Numbered from the stretch's first letter, positions 49,501 to 56,364 are shown. The stretch is 64,000 bases of DNA from Qipengyuania flava (GCF_011762005.1 NZ_JAASQU010000003.1:248001-312000), one strand, 5' to 3'. Numbers and translations are program-made. The notes: generated from the letters alone by a model not told the origin.

Positions 49501-49803
49501 TATCCTGACCTTGTCGACCTTCTGCCATTCTCCGTCGAGAGCCAGAAGGGAGCCGACCTCAAAATAGCCTGTCGCTACGTCAATCTGTTTTGAAAGCTCG
49601 CACCAGTCATGAAGGTAACGAAGTGCCTTCCAGTCGTCCTCACTGTTATCGACGATGAACAGTTCGCTACCAACTTTGTGACTTGATCGCTTAGGCAATT
49701 CCCCAGCCCCACATTTTTCCAATGGGTCAGCGGGATAAGCCAATATTTGCAGCAGTGGAAGTACGCTCGGGTCGAGTTCGAAATTTTGCTTTGTGAAGCG
49801 CAT
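46576..49803 (-). CDS. PLD-nuclease/SNF2-type helicase fusion
   Basis: A 1075-residue protein. An N-terminal phospholipase-D-like domain shows the HKD-type motif with His166, Lys168 and GSSNFT at 186-191. The Swi2/Snf2-type helicase follows: Walker A DGVGLGKT at 302-309, DEAH at 388-391, TATPINNR, and the C-terminal RecA lobe with IFSEFSDTARYI, VLSEGLNLQ and QRIGRVDRR. Such fusions occur in restriction-like defence systems, probably translocating on DNA and nicking it. It is the first gene of the cassette, upstream of the methyltransferase. No strong ribosome-binding site is visible at 49803. Confidence 0.92.
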   Translation of the reverse strand: MRFTKQNFELDPSVLPLLQILAYPADPLEKCGAGELPKRSSHKVGSELFIVDNSEDDWKALRYLHDWCELSKQIDVATGYFEVGSLLALDGEWQKVDKVRILLGDEVSKRTRRAFVDAMHRATNRLDDSLEGEKKKNHFLSGVAAIVEGLRSKQIECRVFRKDKFHAKAYITHARLEVVGSSALVGSSNFTLPGLTDNVELNVQITGSPVAVLQEWYDERWDEAEDVTPDILKTFERHTRPYLPFEVYSRALQQYFLGHEESTTEWEESRSRIFPVLARYQKDGYGGLLKRADRYGGAFLCDGVGLGKTFIGLMLIERFAVHEKKNVALFVPKSAKEPVWERELSKRLPDVFKGYSRLKIFSHTDLMREKMVEELEQVAAEADVIIIDEAHHFRNTGTKGEEGGDRQSRYWKLFDIAAGKQMFLLTATPINNRLTDFQHMVELFTQKQSDHFAGGTLGIHSLPGYIRQLEKKIEEEIYDRNDDDGLIFDDAETSMRLAADPLFDALVVQRSRSYVKESMKREGDGEVMFPEPREPTVAEYSVRQTYGKLLDMVAEAFHKKDPLFVLGVYNPLAYYKGDSEDVATSLEIGRLKQVVALIRTNFLKRFESSADAFKQSCWRLLFKLLAWMEVNCETDHEKAQLERWKRKHAKLLDFNPDKTLFDGDESEEDLIPPELLASWTKLDRNEFKVEEMFSDTLADLEQITDFLNELEKFKPSQDLKLKKLIQLLTKDPVLSKHKVLIFSEFSDTARYIAGQLREAGIKGVEQIDSGTKTDRAKMIQRFAPYYNESSSAKIGDKEIRVLVATDVLSEGLNLQDATRLINYDLHWNPVRLMQRIGRVDRRMNPEIEARIVKDHPEQKKLRGTVAYWNFLPPDDLDDLLRLYGRVAHKTLRISKTLGIEGKKLLKEDDDYEDLRNFNETYEGQRSPDENMHLEWQDLIKEFPDLEAQLNAMPNGIFSGKEHIKPGIRSVFFCYARPAHDREASEREGEDIWSTEAGDVQWYLYDVASEKIVEDAPRIIDAIRCRPDTPRKVEIDQLQLSDIRTKIEKHIAKTFLRKVQAPVGVKPELRAWMELN

Positions 49804-49931
49804 CCTAGCTGCTCAAGCTTGCGCAGAAGGGCAGAGGGCCCGAGCTAACCGAGGATGTCGCGGTAGGCTGAAAGCAAACGATAGGCTCTTTAAATGACCC
49901 TCTTGGAGAACTCACGCCCAAATCCTCGTCG

Positions 49932-50030
49932 AAGTCGTCCATCGCCCTGCGCTGCAAAATCCGGCAGCGGCCCGCAGCGGAGCGAGGACCGATGGCAAGG
50001 ACGGGAGCAGCGGAGGGCGATGGACGACTT
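49932..50030. repeat. 24-bp inverted repeat with 51-bp spacer
   Basis: The arms start AAGTCGTCCATCGCCCTGCG at 49932 and end in CGGAGGGCGATGGACGACTT at 50030. They pair over 24 positions with one mismatch. The structure could be a stable hairpin RNA or protein-binding element; it could also be the remains of a small mobile element. Confidence 0.7.
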
Positions 50031-50280
50031 GAATTCAGGTTGAATTTATCGGTGCCAGCTTAGGGACCTTCGCACTACCTTGGTCCGACCAAGATACACT
50101 GGGGAAGACCCCACCCCTATTCCCAAACACCCCCCCCCGGGGTCTTTGGCGCAGGCTTCGCATAGCCCCCCCCTTTGCAACACCCAACACTTAGGACTTA
50201 GTTCCCAACACTGGCTCGGACTGCCCAGCGGGTATCGGTTGTCCTCCACTGTCAGGCCGGCGTTTTGAATATTGATTCCC

Positions 50281-50309
50281 CGCATGCGCGGCGAGCGATC
50301 GCGCATGCG
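50281..50309. promoter_or_regulatory. perfect 10-bp inverted repeat upstream of DnaQ-like gene
   Basis: CGCATGCGCG and CGCGCATGCG separated by 9 bases. A possible operator for the downstream gene or a transcription attenuator; there is no T-run, so a simple terminator is unlikely. Confidence 0.5.
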
Positions 50310-50408
50310 ATACCCCTCATCCGAACCTCAACATCAGCGCAGATGCAAAATTTATGGCGAAAGAAGCCTTTTTCTGGGTTTGGACCCCAGGAAGAAGGAC
50401 ATTAATCA

Positions 50409-51008
50409 ATGTATCTAGCAATCAAAACCAAAATGAGCGGCGTTCCGCTTCCCAACTTCTCACTTGATCACCCGTCTCAACCGAAGCTTCTACACTTCGC
50501 AGGGGTCGTCTTCGACGAGGCTGGACAGGAATTGGAAAGCCTCATCGCAGAGGTCAGACAAGGCGAACCAGCCTCGATTCGAGCCGGGAGGAATGGCCTA
50601 GAGAGAATTGCCCCGAACCTACCAGAGAGTGACAGCGCGGAACCGAAGGACGTGTCCAACTGGTTCAGAACCAGAGCCAAGAGAGCAAAGTGGCTGGTAG
50701 GCCACGAAATATATCTTGGCGTCATCAATATGGCAATCGCCGGCGCAAAAGCAGAGTCGGCCGCTTTCATGCCAAACTGTCGCCTCTTCTGTACCAGCCT
50801 GCAGTCCATCCAGGTCGTGAATTCACCTCCGACCGCTCAAATGATGGAAGCGGGTAGGTACCACCCGAAAATGCCAACCTTGCGAGAATGTGCTGCAGTC
50901 ATTCTTGACGAAAGTTCCGATCTTGAACCAGATTGTCGAACGGAGTTGGACTGGACAGTCAGGATCTTTCGGCGCGTGATGCACGAAAGAGGAGAAAGGT
51001 TCTACTGA
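50409..51008 (+). CDS. DnaQ-fold exonuclease-like protein with degenerate active site
   Basis: A 199-residue protein that follows the layout of DnaQ-type 3'-5' exonucleases but appears inactive. The Exo I position reads IKTKMSGVP (residues 5-13) where active enzymes have DTETTGLP, so both acids are Lys6 and Lys8. The Exo II position reads GHEIYLG (98-104) instead of HNxxFD. The Exo III region reads EPDCRTELD (173-181) instead of HDAxxD. Other landmarks are kept: LHFAGVVFDEAGQEL and the KMPTLRECA segment near the end. A AAGGA site lies 9 bases before the ATG. It may act as a structural or regulatory protein. Identification is by motif reading only. Confidence 0.65.
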   Translation: MYLAIKTKMSGVPLPNFSLDHPSQPKLLHFAGVVFDEAGQELESLIAEVRQGEPASIRAGRNGLERIAPNLPESDSAEPKDVSNWFRTRAKRAKWLVGHEIYLGVINMAIAGAKAESAAFMPNCRLFCTSLQSIQVVNSPPTAQMMEAGRYHPKMPTLRECAAVILDESSDLEPDCRTELDWTVRIFRRVMHERGERFY

Positions 51009-51160
51009 TATGCGGATTTCATCTTGCATTGCCCCTCAAGAGCCACATCACCAAATATCTTGAAGTTCGAACATAATTCTCCTGAGAAGAGCTCACGTGA
51101 GAAACAGATTCCACAAATAAAATTCAGCTTGAGCGGGCCTTTCTGGGTTTCCCCGCTCGT

Positions 51161-51188
51161 CCCGGTGGGCTTGGTCACCCACCGGGAC
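51161..51188. repeat. perfect 10-bp hairpin
   Basis: TCCCGGTGGG and CCCACCGGGA with an 8-base loop, about 150 bp past the DnaQ-like gene. No T-run follows, so it is not a clear intrinsic terminator. Confidence 0.6.
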
Positions 51189-51600
51189 ACCATTGCGATT
51201 AAGCTCCCGGTAACGCCTCAGTTCGAGCTTTGACGCCTTCGTTAGCCATTCCCATGCTATGCGTAGGGCCCGCTGCAAGGAAAAAGCCAAATGATCGCTG
51301 ATCAGATTGTCGAAAGGATACTTGCCAAGAACGCCCAAGGGGTGTGCGATATTTGTATTACGGCAGCCCTTGGCTCAAGTCGAGACAGCAGGCCTAGCGG
51401 GTTACTAAGGCACTGGCGGTGACCCCCTCATACATCTCAGGCGAGATGAGTGTTACATGTGCGCCAAGACGAAACTGGTGAATACTCATGCCTAACAATC
51501 CCACGATGACGCCAACCAACTCGTCCAATTTCGCTAAGGCACCGCCGAGCGACCTTTTCCCGCTTTAACCTTTTTCCTCCCCCCGCAATACGATCCATCG

Positions 51601-51684
51601 GAACAGGTTGCCTTATCCGGCTGCCCAACAGAGCCGCCGCAGGCGGCTATGGCCGGGATTGTTGAGGATGAGGCAACCTGGTTC
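51601..51684. repeat. nested inverted repeat structure
   Basis: Outer arms GAACAGGTTGCCTTATCC (51601-51618) and GGATGAGGCAACCTGGTTC (51666-51684) pair imperfectly; an inner stem GCCGCC-GCA-GGCGGC lies between. It would fold as a long hairpin in either strand's transcript. Confidence 0.55.
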
Positions 51685-51747
51685 GAGAAAAGAGATGATA
51701 AGTTGCAGGTTTATCCTTCCGCCAGCCAACTTCTCACTAGCGCCTTT

Positions 51748-51772
51748 CCCCCCAATCCTGCGGATTGGGGGG
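51748..51772. terminator. perfect 11-bp hairpin after the HGGxxG gene
   Basis: CCCCCCAATCC and GGATTGGGGGG with a 3-base loop, 47 bp past the minus-strand HGGxxG gene stop; the minus strand continues GGAAAGG, with no T-run. Probably a terminator-like or processing structure. Confidence 0.5.
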
Positions 51773-51818
51773 AGGCTTCGTTGCGAAGTTCGCTGGCTCA
51801 ATGACGCCAGAGGTGGAG

Positions 51819-52157
51819 CTAGGGGGCCTTGGTGCGAAGGTATTCGTCGAGGACCCTATCAAGCTCTTTGGCCGTTAGATGTCGACCTTCTCTAAGCTTT
51901 CGAGACAGCCTGAGATCTCGGTTAGCTTGGCTCAACTCTTTGAGTTGCATTTCAGCTTCGGCAGAGCGGTTCCCGTGAAGCCAAGCGTTTTGATTACCCT
52001 TTGGCGCCCCCCGGTTGGTTCCACCGTGCATTCTGCACCTGCGCCTTCCTTTGACGGCTGGAGAGCGGCACGGACTGCCTGATCTCGTTTTGGCCCCACA
52101 GCGTGGTGCGTTGGCTAAAATTTCCGGTTGCATGGGATTGTCCGTTCGATTTTTCAT
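51819..52157 (-). CDS. HGGxxG-motif phage/element protein
   Basis: A 112-residue protein of a type common in alphaproteobacterial prophages and integrated elements. A zinc-ribbon-like cluster is visible (Cys20, Cys30, Cys41, His44 in CGAKTRSGSPC...CRMHGG), followed by the signature HGGTNRGAPKGNQNAWLHG. Some relatives are annotated as small terminase-like or transcription factors, so DNA binding is likely but the role is not established. It is transcribed toward the primase gene's downstream side within the element's replication/packaging end. Confidence 0.8.
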   Translation of the reverse strand: MKNRTDNPMQPEILANAPRCGAKTRSGSPCRSPAVKGRRRCRMHGGTNRGAPKGNQNAWLHGNRSAEAEMQLKELSQANRDLRLSRKLREGRHLTAKELDRVLDEYLRTKAP

Positions 52158-52295
52158 CGGCCTTAGTCCAAACCCGTCGTCGAGCGCTTCGGATGTTGGA
52201 AGCTCAACTTATCGACCTCCCACTCTCTGGGGTTTCAATAGCGACCTCGGCCACCTCTCTGAGAGAAATATAAGTAGGAGGAGGATTAGCGAACC

Positions 52296-52383
52296 TCAGG
52301 TACACACGCTGCTCTTAGCCGCAGAGTTCCTTGGTTCGTCGTGTACCTGAGTGTGTACCTGACCCAAGTAGGGTCAGGTACAA
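52296..52383. promoter_or_regulatory. iteron-like repeats and hairpin beside the primase gene (candidate origin)
   Basis: Four copies of a 10-mer: GTGTACCTGA at 52341-52350 and 52353-52362, its complement TCAGGTACAC at 52296-52305, and a 9/10 copy at 52374-52383. Two form a perfect 11-bp hairpin (GTACCTGACCC/GGGTCAGGTAC, 52355-52381). Position between the HGGxxG and primase genes fits a replication origin recognised by the primase, as in P4-like elements. Confidence 0.6.
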
Positions 52384-52448
52384 CCTCGCTTATCCACCGG
52401 CGTTAACTAGGGCTGCCAGCTAAGCACGGTTTCGCACAAACTTGTGCC

Positions 52449-53723
52449 TTACGACTTATGCCACCGCGGCTGATTGTTGGCCATGCCATGCACGCGAGTT
52501 CGCTTGCTGACGTACCCGAGCTGGCGCAACGAGTCAGCCATTTCGCATCTTTGACGACGAGTGGCCTCGGCCTTAAATCCGATCCCCTCTAGAGCTTCAG
52601 CAGTGGAGAATGGAGAGCACTGTTTACCGAGCCAGCGATGTAGGTTGGGGTCATCTACCCAAAGTGCTGCTCTTTGATAATTCTCATACTCATTTTTTGC
52701 GAGCCGCTCAGCATCCTCAAAATCCACGAGCGGCAGGCCTGCGCTCTTCCGCTCAAGAACCAGATGAAACGCCTCTGCCCAGAACTGGACTTTGTCAGTG
52801 GCCACCCGTCGAAGATCAATGTCCGGGGCATCAAATGGGAGATATCGACGGTGGCCGTCAGGGTCCCGCAAGAAGGTTCTATTATTCGATGTGCCGAACA
52901 CTATGTATCGCGACAGATACCGATCCGAACCGACTCTCTTTGCGTGACTTCGAGTCTCGAAATATTGCCTGGTAAGGAAGGCTTTGACCCTATCGTAATC
53001 ACTCCTCCCCGTTATCCCCTGGAGATCTTCCCAAATAAGCACGGAACGACCAGAGATGGTGTTGGCCAAATCGGCCGATCGATCTGTCAGACGAACATCG
53101 GCACAGTAGTCTTCCGTGGGAGCGATGAGCTTCAGAAGCGTCGACTTTTTGCTACCCTGTGATCCAACGAGAACAGGCATCATGTCAGCCTTACATCCTG
53201 GCTCCCATATCCGCGCGACCATCCCAGACCAAAGGTAGCGTCCGACTGCCCTGTGATACGGACTATCCGCCGTCCCTAGATAAATAGGAAGGAAGCTTTC
53301 AATTCGCTTCACGCCATCCCAGTTTGGAAGGTTAGACAACCACTCTCTGGCGCTATCAATAACATTCTTGCGAGCGGCCCAACGAACGATTTTCTTGAAC
53401 TTGGATTCGGAAAGTTGCGGCCGCCCCAAACACTCATATCTGACCGACAGTTCGATGAGTTCAATCTCATCGAGCGGGATCCGGCCACTTGGAGTTCCGA
53501 CCAATTCCATTCCTGTGAACTCATCATAGGAAACCTCACCAAGCGCCCCTGACATGAGAGTCTGCATAAGCTCTAGCGAGGCGGGGGATACATGCCCCTG
53601 CCCCAAATCGGGCCGGGTCAAGAATGAGTTCTTCGCCCTCAACATCGAACTGACGATCGGTTGGTCTGGCAGGTCGGACGGCGGTAGACCTCCGAAGGAG
53701 CTAACGGATTTCGCATTGTACAT
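52449..53723 (-). CDS. VapE-type (PF05272) primase/helicase of the element
   Basis: A 424-residue protein of the virulence-associated E / phage replicative helicase family. The characteristic NLPNWDGVKRIESFLPIYLG (131-150) precedes Walker A GSQGSKKS at 187-194 and a Walker B-like SVLIWEDL. The IVFGTSNNRTFLRDPDGHRRYLPF region with the arginine finger is typical. The family drives replication of phages and satellites. The start at 53723 has a GAGGGGAA site; the frame is open up to 53912, where an ATG overlaps the excisionase stop (ATGA), so a longer protein of 487 residues is possible. The extra region consists of DNA hairpins, which favours the shorter form. Confidence 0.88.
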   Translation of the reverse strand: MYNAKSVSSFGGLPPSDLPDQPIVSSMLRAKNSFLTRPDLGQGHVSPASLELMQTLMSGALGEVSYDEFTGMELVGTPSGRIPLDEIELIELSVRYECLGRPQLSESKFKKIVRWAARKNVIDSAREWLSNLPNWDGVKRIESFLPIYLGTADSPYHRAVGRYLWSGMVARIWEPGCKADMMPVLVGSQGSKKSTLLKLIAPTEDYCADVRLTDRSADLANTISGRSVLIWEDLQGITGRSDYDRVKAFLTRQYFETRSHAKRVGSDRYLSRYIVFGTSNNRTFLRDPDGHRRYLPFDAPDIDLRRVATDKVQFWAEAFHLVLERKSAGLPLVDFEDAERLAKNEYENYQRAALWVDDPNLHRWLGKQCSPFSTAEALEGIGFKAEATRRQRCEMADSLRQLGYVSKRTRVHGMANNQPRWHKS

Positions 53724-53908
53724 AAAAATTCCCCTCGCCTCTCGGCTACTTGTTTTGATTGTCTCGCGACTAGGCAGAGAGCCATCGCAATGATGGCTGG
53801 CCATCGACTCTCCACGTCGATATAGAGGGGATGCCGGGCACTCAGCTTTGGCATCCCAAAGGCCGGGAGCGTTGCAGCGCTTGCCGGCCTTTATCTTTGG
53901 CAGAGCGG
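53724..53908. other. structured leader between excisionase and primase genes
   Basis: Two successive hairpins read out: GGGATGCC/GGCATCCC around 53827-53857 and AAAGGCCGG/CCGGCCTTT at 53858-53892, and a GCCATC/GATGGC pair around 53785-53803. They could attenuate primase expression. The same stretch can be read as an N-terminal extension of the primase. Confidence 0.55.
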
Positions 53909-54094
53909 TCATGAGGCCGCCTCCGCCTCGCCGACCAGCGCTCTGATGCTAGACACTTTCACTAGCGTACGACGGCCCAGCTTTACTGGTTCCAAGCGAC
54001 CATCATTGATCAGTGAATACAGAGTCGTGCGCCCAAGGCCGAGTGCCTCGCGAGCGCTCTCGACCGATGTGAGCATTGGTTCAATTTTTGACAT
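53909..54094 (-). CDS. AlpA-like excisionase / HTH regulator
   Basis: A 61-residue MerR-type helix-turn-helix protein of the AlpA/excisionase (HTH_17) group: LTSVESAREALGLGRTTLYS LINDGRLEPVKLGRRTLVKV. In P4-like elements AlpA activates the integrase gene and helps excision. The start at 54094 has a GAGGTAA site; an ATG at 54115 lies upstream. It precedes the primase gene. Confidence 0.88.
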   Translation of the reverse strand: MSKIEPMLTSVESAREALGLGRTTLYSLINDGRLEPVKLGRRTLVKVSSIRALVGEAEAAS

Positions 54095-54631
54095 ATTTAC
54101 CTCATGCCTATCCAATAATCGTCCCCGACCATTCAGGAGCGAATACGATTATAGGCAATCACTAACGAATCTTAAAGCATTGTTTCATGGCAATGTTTTT
54201 CTTCTTTGTAGGTATAACTTTGGCCGGGCCTTTTTTATAGCTGAACGTCACACAAGTTATATTTATCAGAGAATGATCGTTATTCGCTTTCCCTGGACCC
54301 AAAGAGTCCCCTACAACCTTCGACCCACTCAGACACAGTTGCCTGTCACTCAAACCTACCACCGCAAAACTGCTCGGGACTTTGACTTAACGTCACCAGA
54401 TCGAAAGTCTTTGGACCCGAAGTTCTCCTTAGCGACAATCTGCTCGGAGATAACGCAAGCCAATACAGCCTCATCGAAGGGAAACCGCGAGGAAGCGAGG
54501 GAGATGAGCATCAGTCAGAAGGATGTTGTGAGCTTGGCTCAAGAGAGACAGCCTCTACCCTGCGAAACTGCTATCTACTGAACCAACACCGGCTCAGATA
54601 CAGGTTCTTCAAGATACGTATTGCGTTCTAT
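54095..54631. other. 537-bp AT-richer region without a clear gene
   Basis: It holds the upstream region of the excisionase gene and is visibly AT-richer than surroundings. Open frames present have no start signals or family sense. I see no RNA gene or strong hairpin. Confidence 0.5.
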
Positions 54632-54937
54632 TCAGTATGGAGAAGGGATTTGCTCCCAAACTCCGTCACCAAAGACAGCATCTGCCCAACTTTCGGTCAT
54701 TTGGGCATTGGGTGGCAGAGGAGGGCACGTTTCAGAAGATGGCATGGGGACGATGTAACCAACTTCTTGCCTCCAGAAGAGGCCTCCTGGTTCAAGCTCA
54801 CGCATTTCGCAGTCGTCCGGCTCACAGCACTCATCGACAAGACTCCAGAGCTCCTCAGCGTCGGATGCAAAGAAGAAGCCTACGATTTCGAACGAGAGTT
54901 CATGCTCGGAATTTAAGCGGACGAGATAAGCTTTCAC
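54632..54937 (-). CDS. hypothetical acidic protein
   Basis: A 101-residue acidic protein starting at a GTG (54937) behind an AAGGTG site: MKAYLVRLNSEHELSFEIVG, then ASDAEELWSLVDECCEPDDC. Composition and start signal suggest a real gene, but I recognise no family. It lies 44 bp downstream of no gene on its strand except the integrase side (integrase stop at 54982 is upstream), so it may be co-transcribed with the integrase gene. Confidence 0.65.
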   Translation of the reverse strand: MKAYLVRLNSEHELSFEIVGFFFASDAEELWSLVDECCEPDDCEMRELEPGGLFWRQEVGYIVPMPSSETCPPLPPNAQMTESWADAVFGDGVWEQIPSPY

Positions 54938-54981
54938 GGCATCACCTTCATGTTCAGGATCGCGCTCCCAATCTTACCAGT

Positions 54982-56181
54982 TCAGCGAGAGCCCAACTCC
55001 TCACGCAGTTCGTCGAGATAGTCGCTCCACCACTGGGCCATCTCCACCCTTTCGTCCCAATGAGCCCCGCGGTGATATATCCCTCGGATAGCATTGACGT
55101 CTTGGTGAGCCAAAGCCCGCTCTATGGCATCGGCGCTCCATCTCCCAGACTCGTTGAGTAATGTAGACGCGGTTGAACGAAATCCATGGGCGGTCATTTC
55201 ACTGCCGCTGTACCCAAGCCTCCTCAGGGCCTGATTGACTGTGTTCTCGCTCATAGGACGCCCTCGAGCATGCAGGGATCTGAAGATAAATCCATCGTCC
55301 CCGAACAAGCCACGCAACTCTTCAAACATCGCTGAAACCTGGCGCGAGAGCGGCACTGTATGCGGGCGACGAGCCTTCATGCGCCCAGCGGGAATCCGCC
55401 ACTCGGATTTCACGAGGTCGATCTCATCCCATTTCGCTAATCTCAACTCGCCTGGGCGAACGAATACATGTGGCGTGATTCTCAGTGCGAATTTCGTGAC
55501 CGGATAGCCATCGAACCCATCGATAGCCCTGAGCAAAATGCCTAGCTCCTCTGGATCCAAGATGGCCGCGTAGTGTCTCGGCACAGGAGCGACCAATGCG
55601 CCCTGAAGGGGTTGCGCGGGATCAGTTGTGCACCGACCGGTTGCCACGCCATACCTAAACACTCGGCTAGCAAAGGAACGAGCCCGCTTCGCACTCTCCC
55701 GCTTTCCCTGCCGCTCGACCTTCTTAAGGACCAGCAGCAGATCCTGTGGCGTGATTTCAGCGATCGGCCGCTTTCCAATTCCCCCACGGAGAAGGTCGAG
55801 AAACCACTTTGCCTTTTTTATCGTTGCGGGAGCCAGGCCTTCTGCTTCGCGTTTTGCAATGAACTCCTCAGCGACCTCTTCGAACCGGTTCCCGGCCCTT
55901 AGCTGAGCCGCTTGCTTTTCTTGACGTCGGCGCTGGACAGGGTCCCCGCCGCGAGCCATTTCCAGCTTGGCCTCGTCGCGTCGAGACCGGGCTTCTTTCA
56001 AGCTAATCTCGGGATAACGTCCGAAGGACAGCTTCTGCTCGCGACCATGAATTCGCAGCTTCAATTTCCAGAGCTTCGAGCCATTCGGCCGGATCAGGAC
56101 ATAAAGCCCGCCACCATCAGCGAGTTTGTACTCCTTATCTCTCTGTTCTGCTTTACGAATCTTTATGTCGGTCAGCGGCAT
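54982..56181 (-). CDS. P4-type tyrosine integrase (DUF4102)
   Basis: A 399-residue tyrosine recombinase with the N-terminal DUF4102 arm-binding domain (MPLTDIKIRKAEQRDKEYKL ADGGGLYVLI, GREQKLSFGRYPEISLKEAR), a SAM-like core-binding domain and the catalytic domain. Catalytic residues are visible: Arg in FVRPGELRLA, HxxR in HGFRSTAS, His in LAHQDV and the nucleophile Tyr in IRGIYHRGAHWDER. It catalyses integration at the tRNA-Leu 3' end. The ATG at 56181 has a GAGG site; the frame opens at 56199. It lies 183 bp from the tRNA. Confidence 0.96.
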   Translation of the reverse strand: MPLTDIKIRKAEQRDKEYKLADGGGLYVLIRPNGSKLWKLKLRIHGREQKLSFGRYPEISLKEARSRRDEAKLEMARGGDPVQRRRQEKQAAQLRAGNRFEEVAEEFIAKREAEGLAPATIKKAKWFLDLLRGGIGKRPIAEITPQDLLLVLKKVERQGKRESAKRARSFASRVFRYGVATGRCTTDPAQPLQGALVAPVPRHYAAILDPEELGILLRAIDGFDGYPVTKFALRITPHVFVRPGELRLAKWDEIDLVKSEWRIPAGRMKARRPHTVPLSRQVSAMFEELRGLFGDDGFIFRSLHARGRPMSENTVNQALRRLGYSGSEMTAHGFRSTASTLLNESGRWSADAIERALAHQDVNAIRGIYHRGAHWDERVEMAQWWSDYLDELREELGSR

Positions 56182-56233
56182 GGGGGCCTCATTCAGCAAA
56201 ATCGGCCCCGTTTTCGCTCAAAATGGGGGCCTG
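56180..56233. repeat. direct repeats at the integrase start (possible arm sites)
   Basis: ATGGGGGCCT occurs at 56180-56189 (overlapping the integrase start codon) and at 56224-56233. Together with GGGCCCCCAAGCGGGCCCC at 56233-56251 they are candidates for integrase arm binding and autoregulation. Confidence 0.5.
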
Positions 56234-56251
56234 GGCCCCCAAGCGGGCCCC
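56233..56251. repeat. possible integrase arm-type site, right end
   Basis: GGGCCCCCAAGCGGGCCCC, 17/19 identical and in the same orientation as the site at 39025-39043. Located between integrase and tRNA-Leu. Confidence 0.55.
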
Positions 56252-56364
56252 GAGAAGCCCCCAAATTCGGGCGAAAGTCTGCGAACGCCGACGATCAGTT
56301 AGGCTGAAAAAAATAGCAGAAATCCGCGGACTTGCGAACCTTCTGCGTACATTGCTGAATGAAA

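Larger units (their letters stand above)
49804..50408. other. 605-bp non-coding divergent region with inverted repeats
   Basis: No gene is convincing here. It separates the minus-strand cassette from the plus-strand DnaQ-like gene. It contains a 24-bp inverted repeat with one mismatch (49932-49955 and 50007-50030), C-rich tracts near 50128-50176, and a perfect 10-bp inverted repeat (50281-50290 and 50300-50309) about 100 bases upstream of the DnaQ-like start. Confidence 0.6.
51009..51818. other. 810-bp gene-poor region with several strong hairpins
   Basis: No reliable gene was found; the best minus-strand frame (51093-51338) could be a remnant but resembles nothing I know. Perfect hairpins occur at 51161-51188 (TCCCGGTGGG/CCCACCGGGA) and 51748-51772 (CCCCCCAATCC/GGATTGGGGGG), and an imperfect nested structure spans 51601-51684 around GCCGCCGCAGGCGGC. 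The density of structure suggests non-coding RNA or a cis site of the element. Confidence 0.6.

Noticed and set aside
42913-49803. Assignment of the helicase/methyltransferase pair to DISARM or BREX
   Set aside because: DISARM needs a DUF1998 (DrmB) protein and a separate PLD gene; BREX needs PglZ and BrxC-type ATPase. None is present.
50120-50180. C-rich direct tracts resembling a CRISPR or simple repeat
   Set aside because: Only homopolymer C runs with unequal spacing; no regular repeat-spacer pattern.
51093-51338. Minus-strand 81-codon frame in the island's structured region
   Set aside because: It has a somewhat protein-like sequence, but it contains the 51161-51188 hairpin, has no good ribosome-binding site and matches no family I know.
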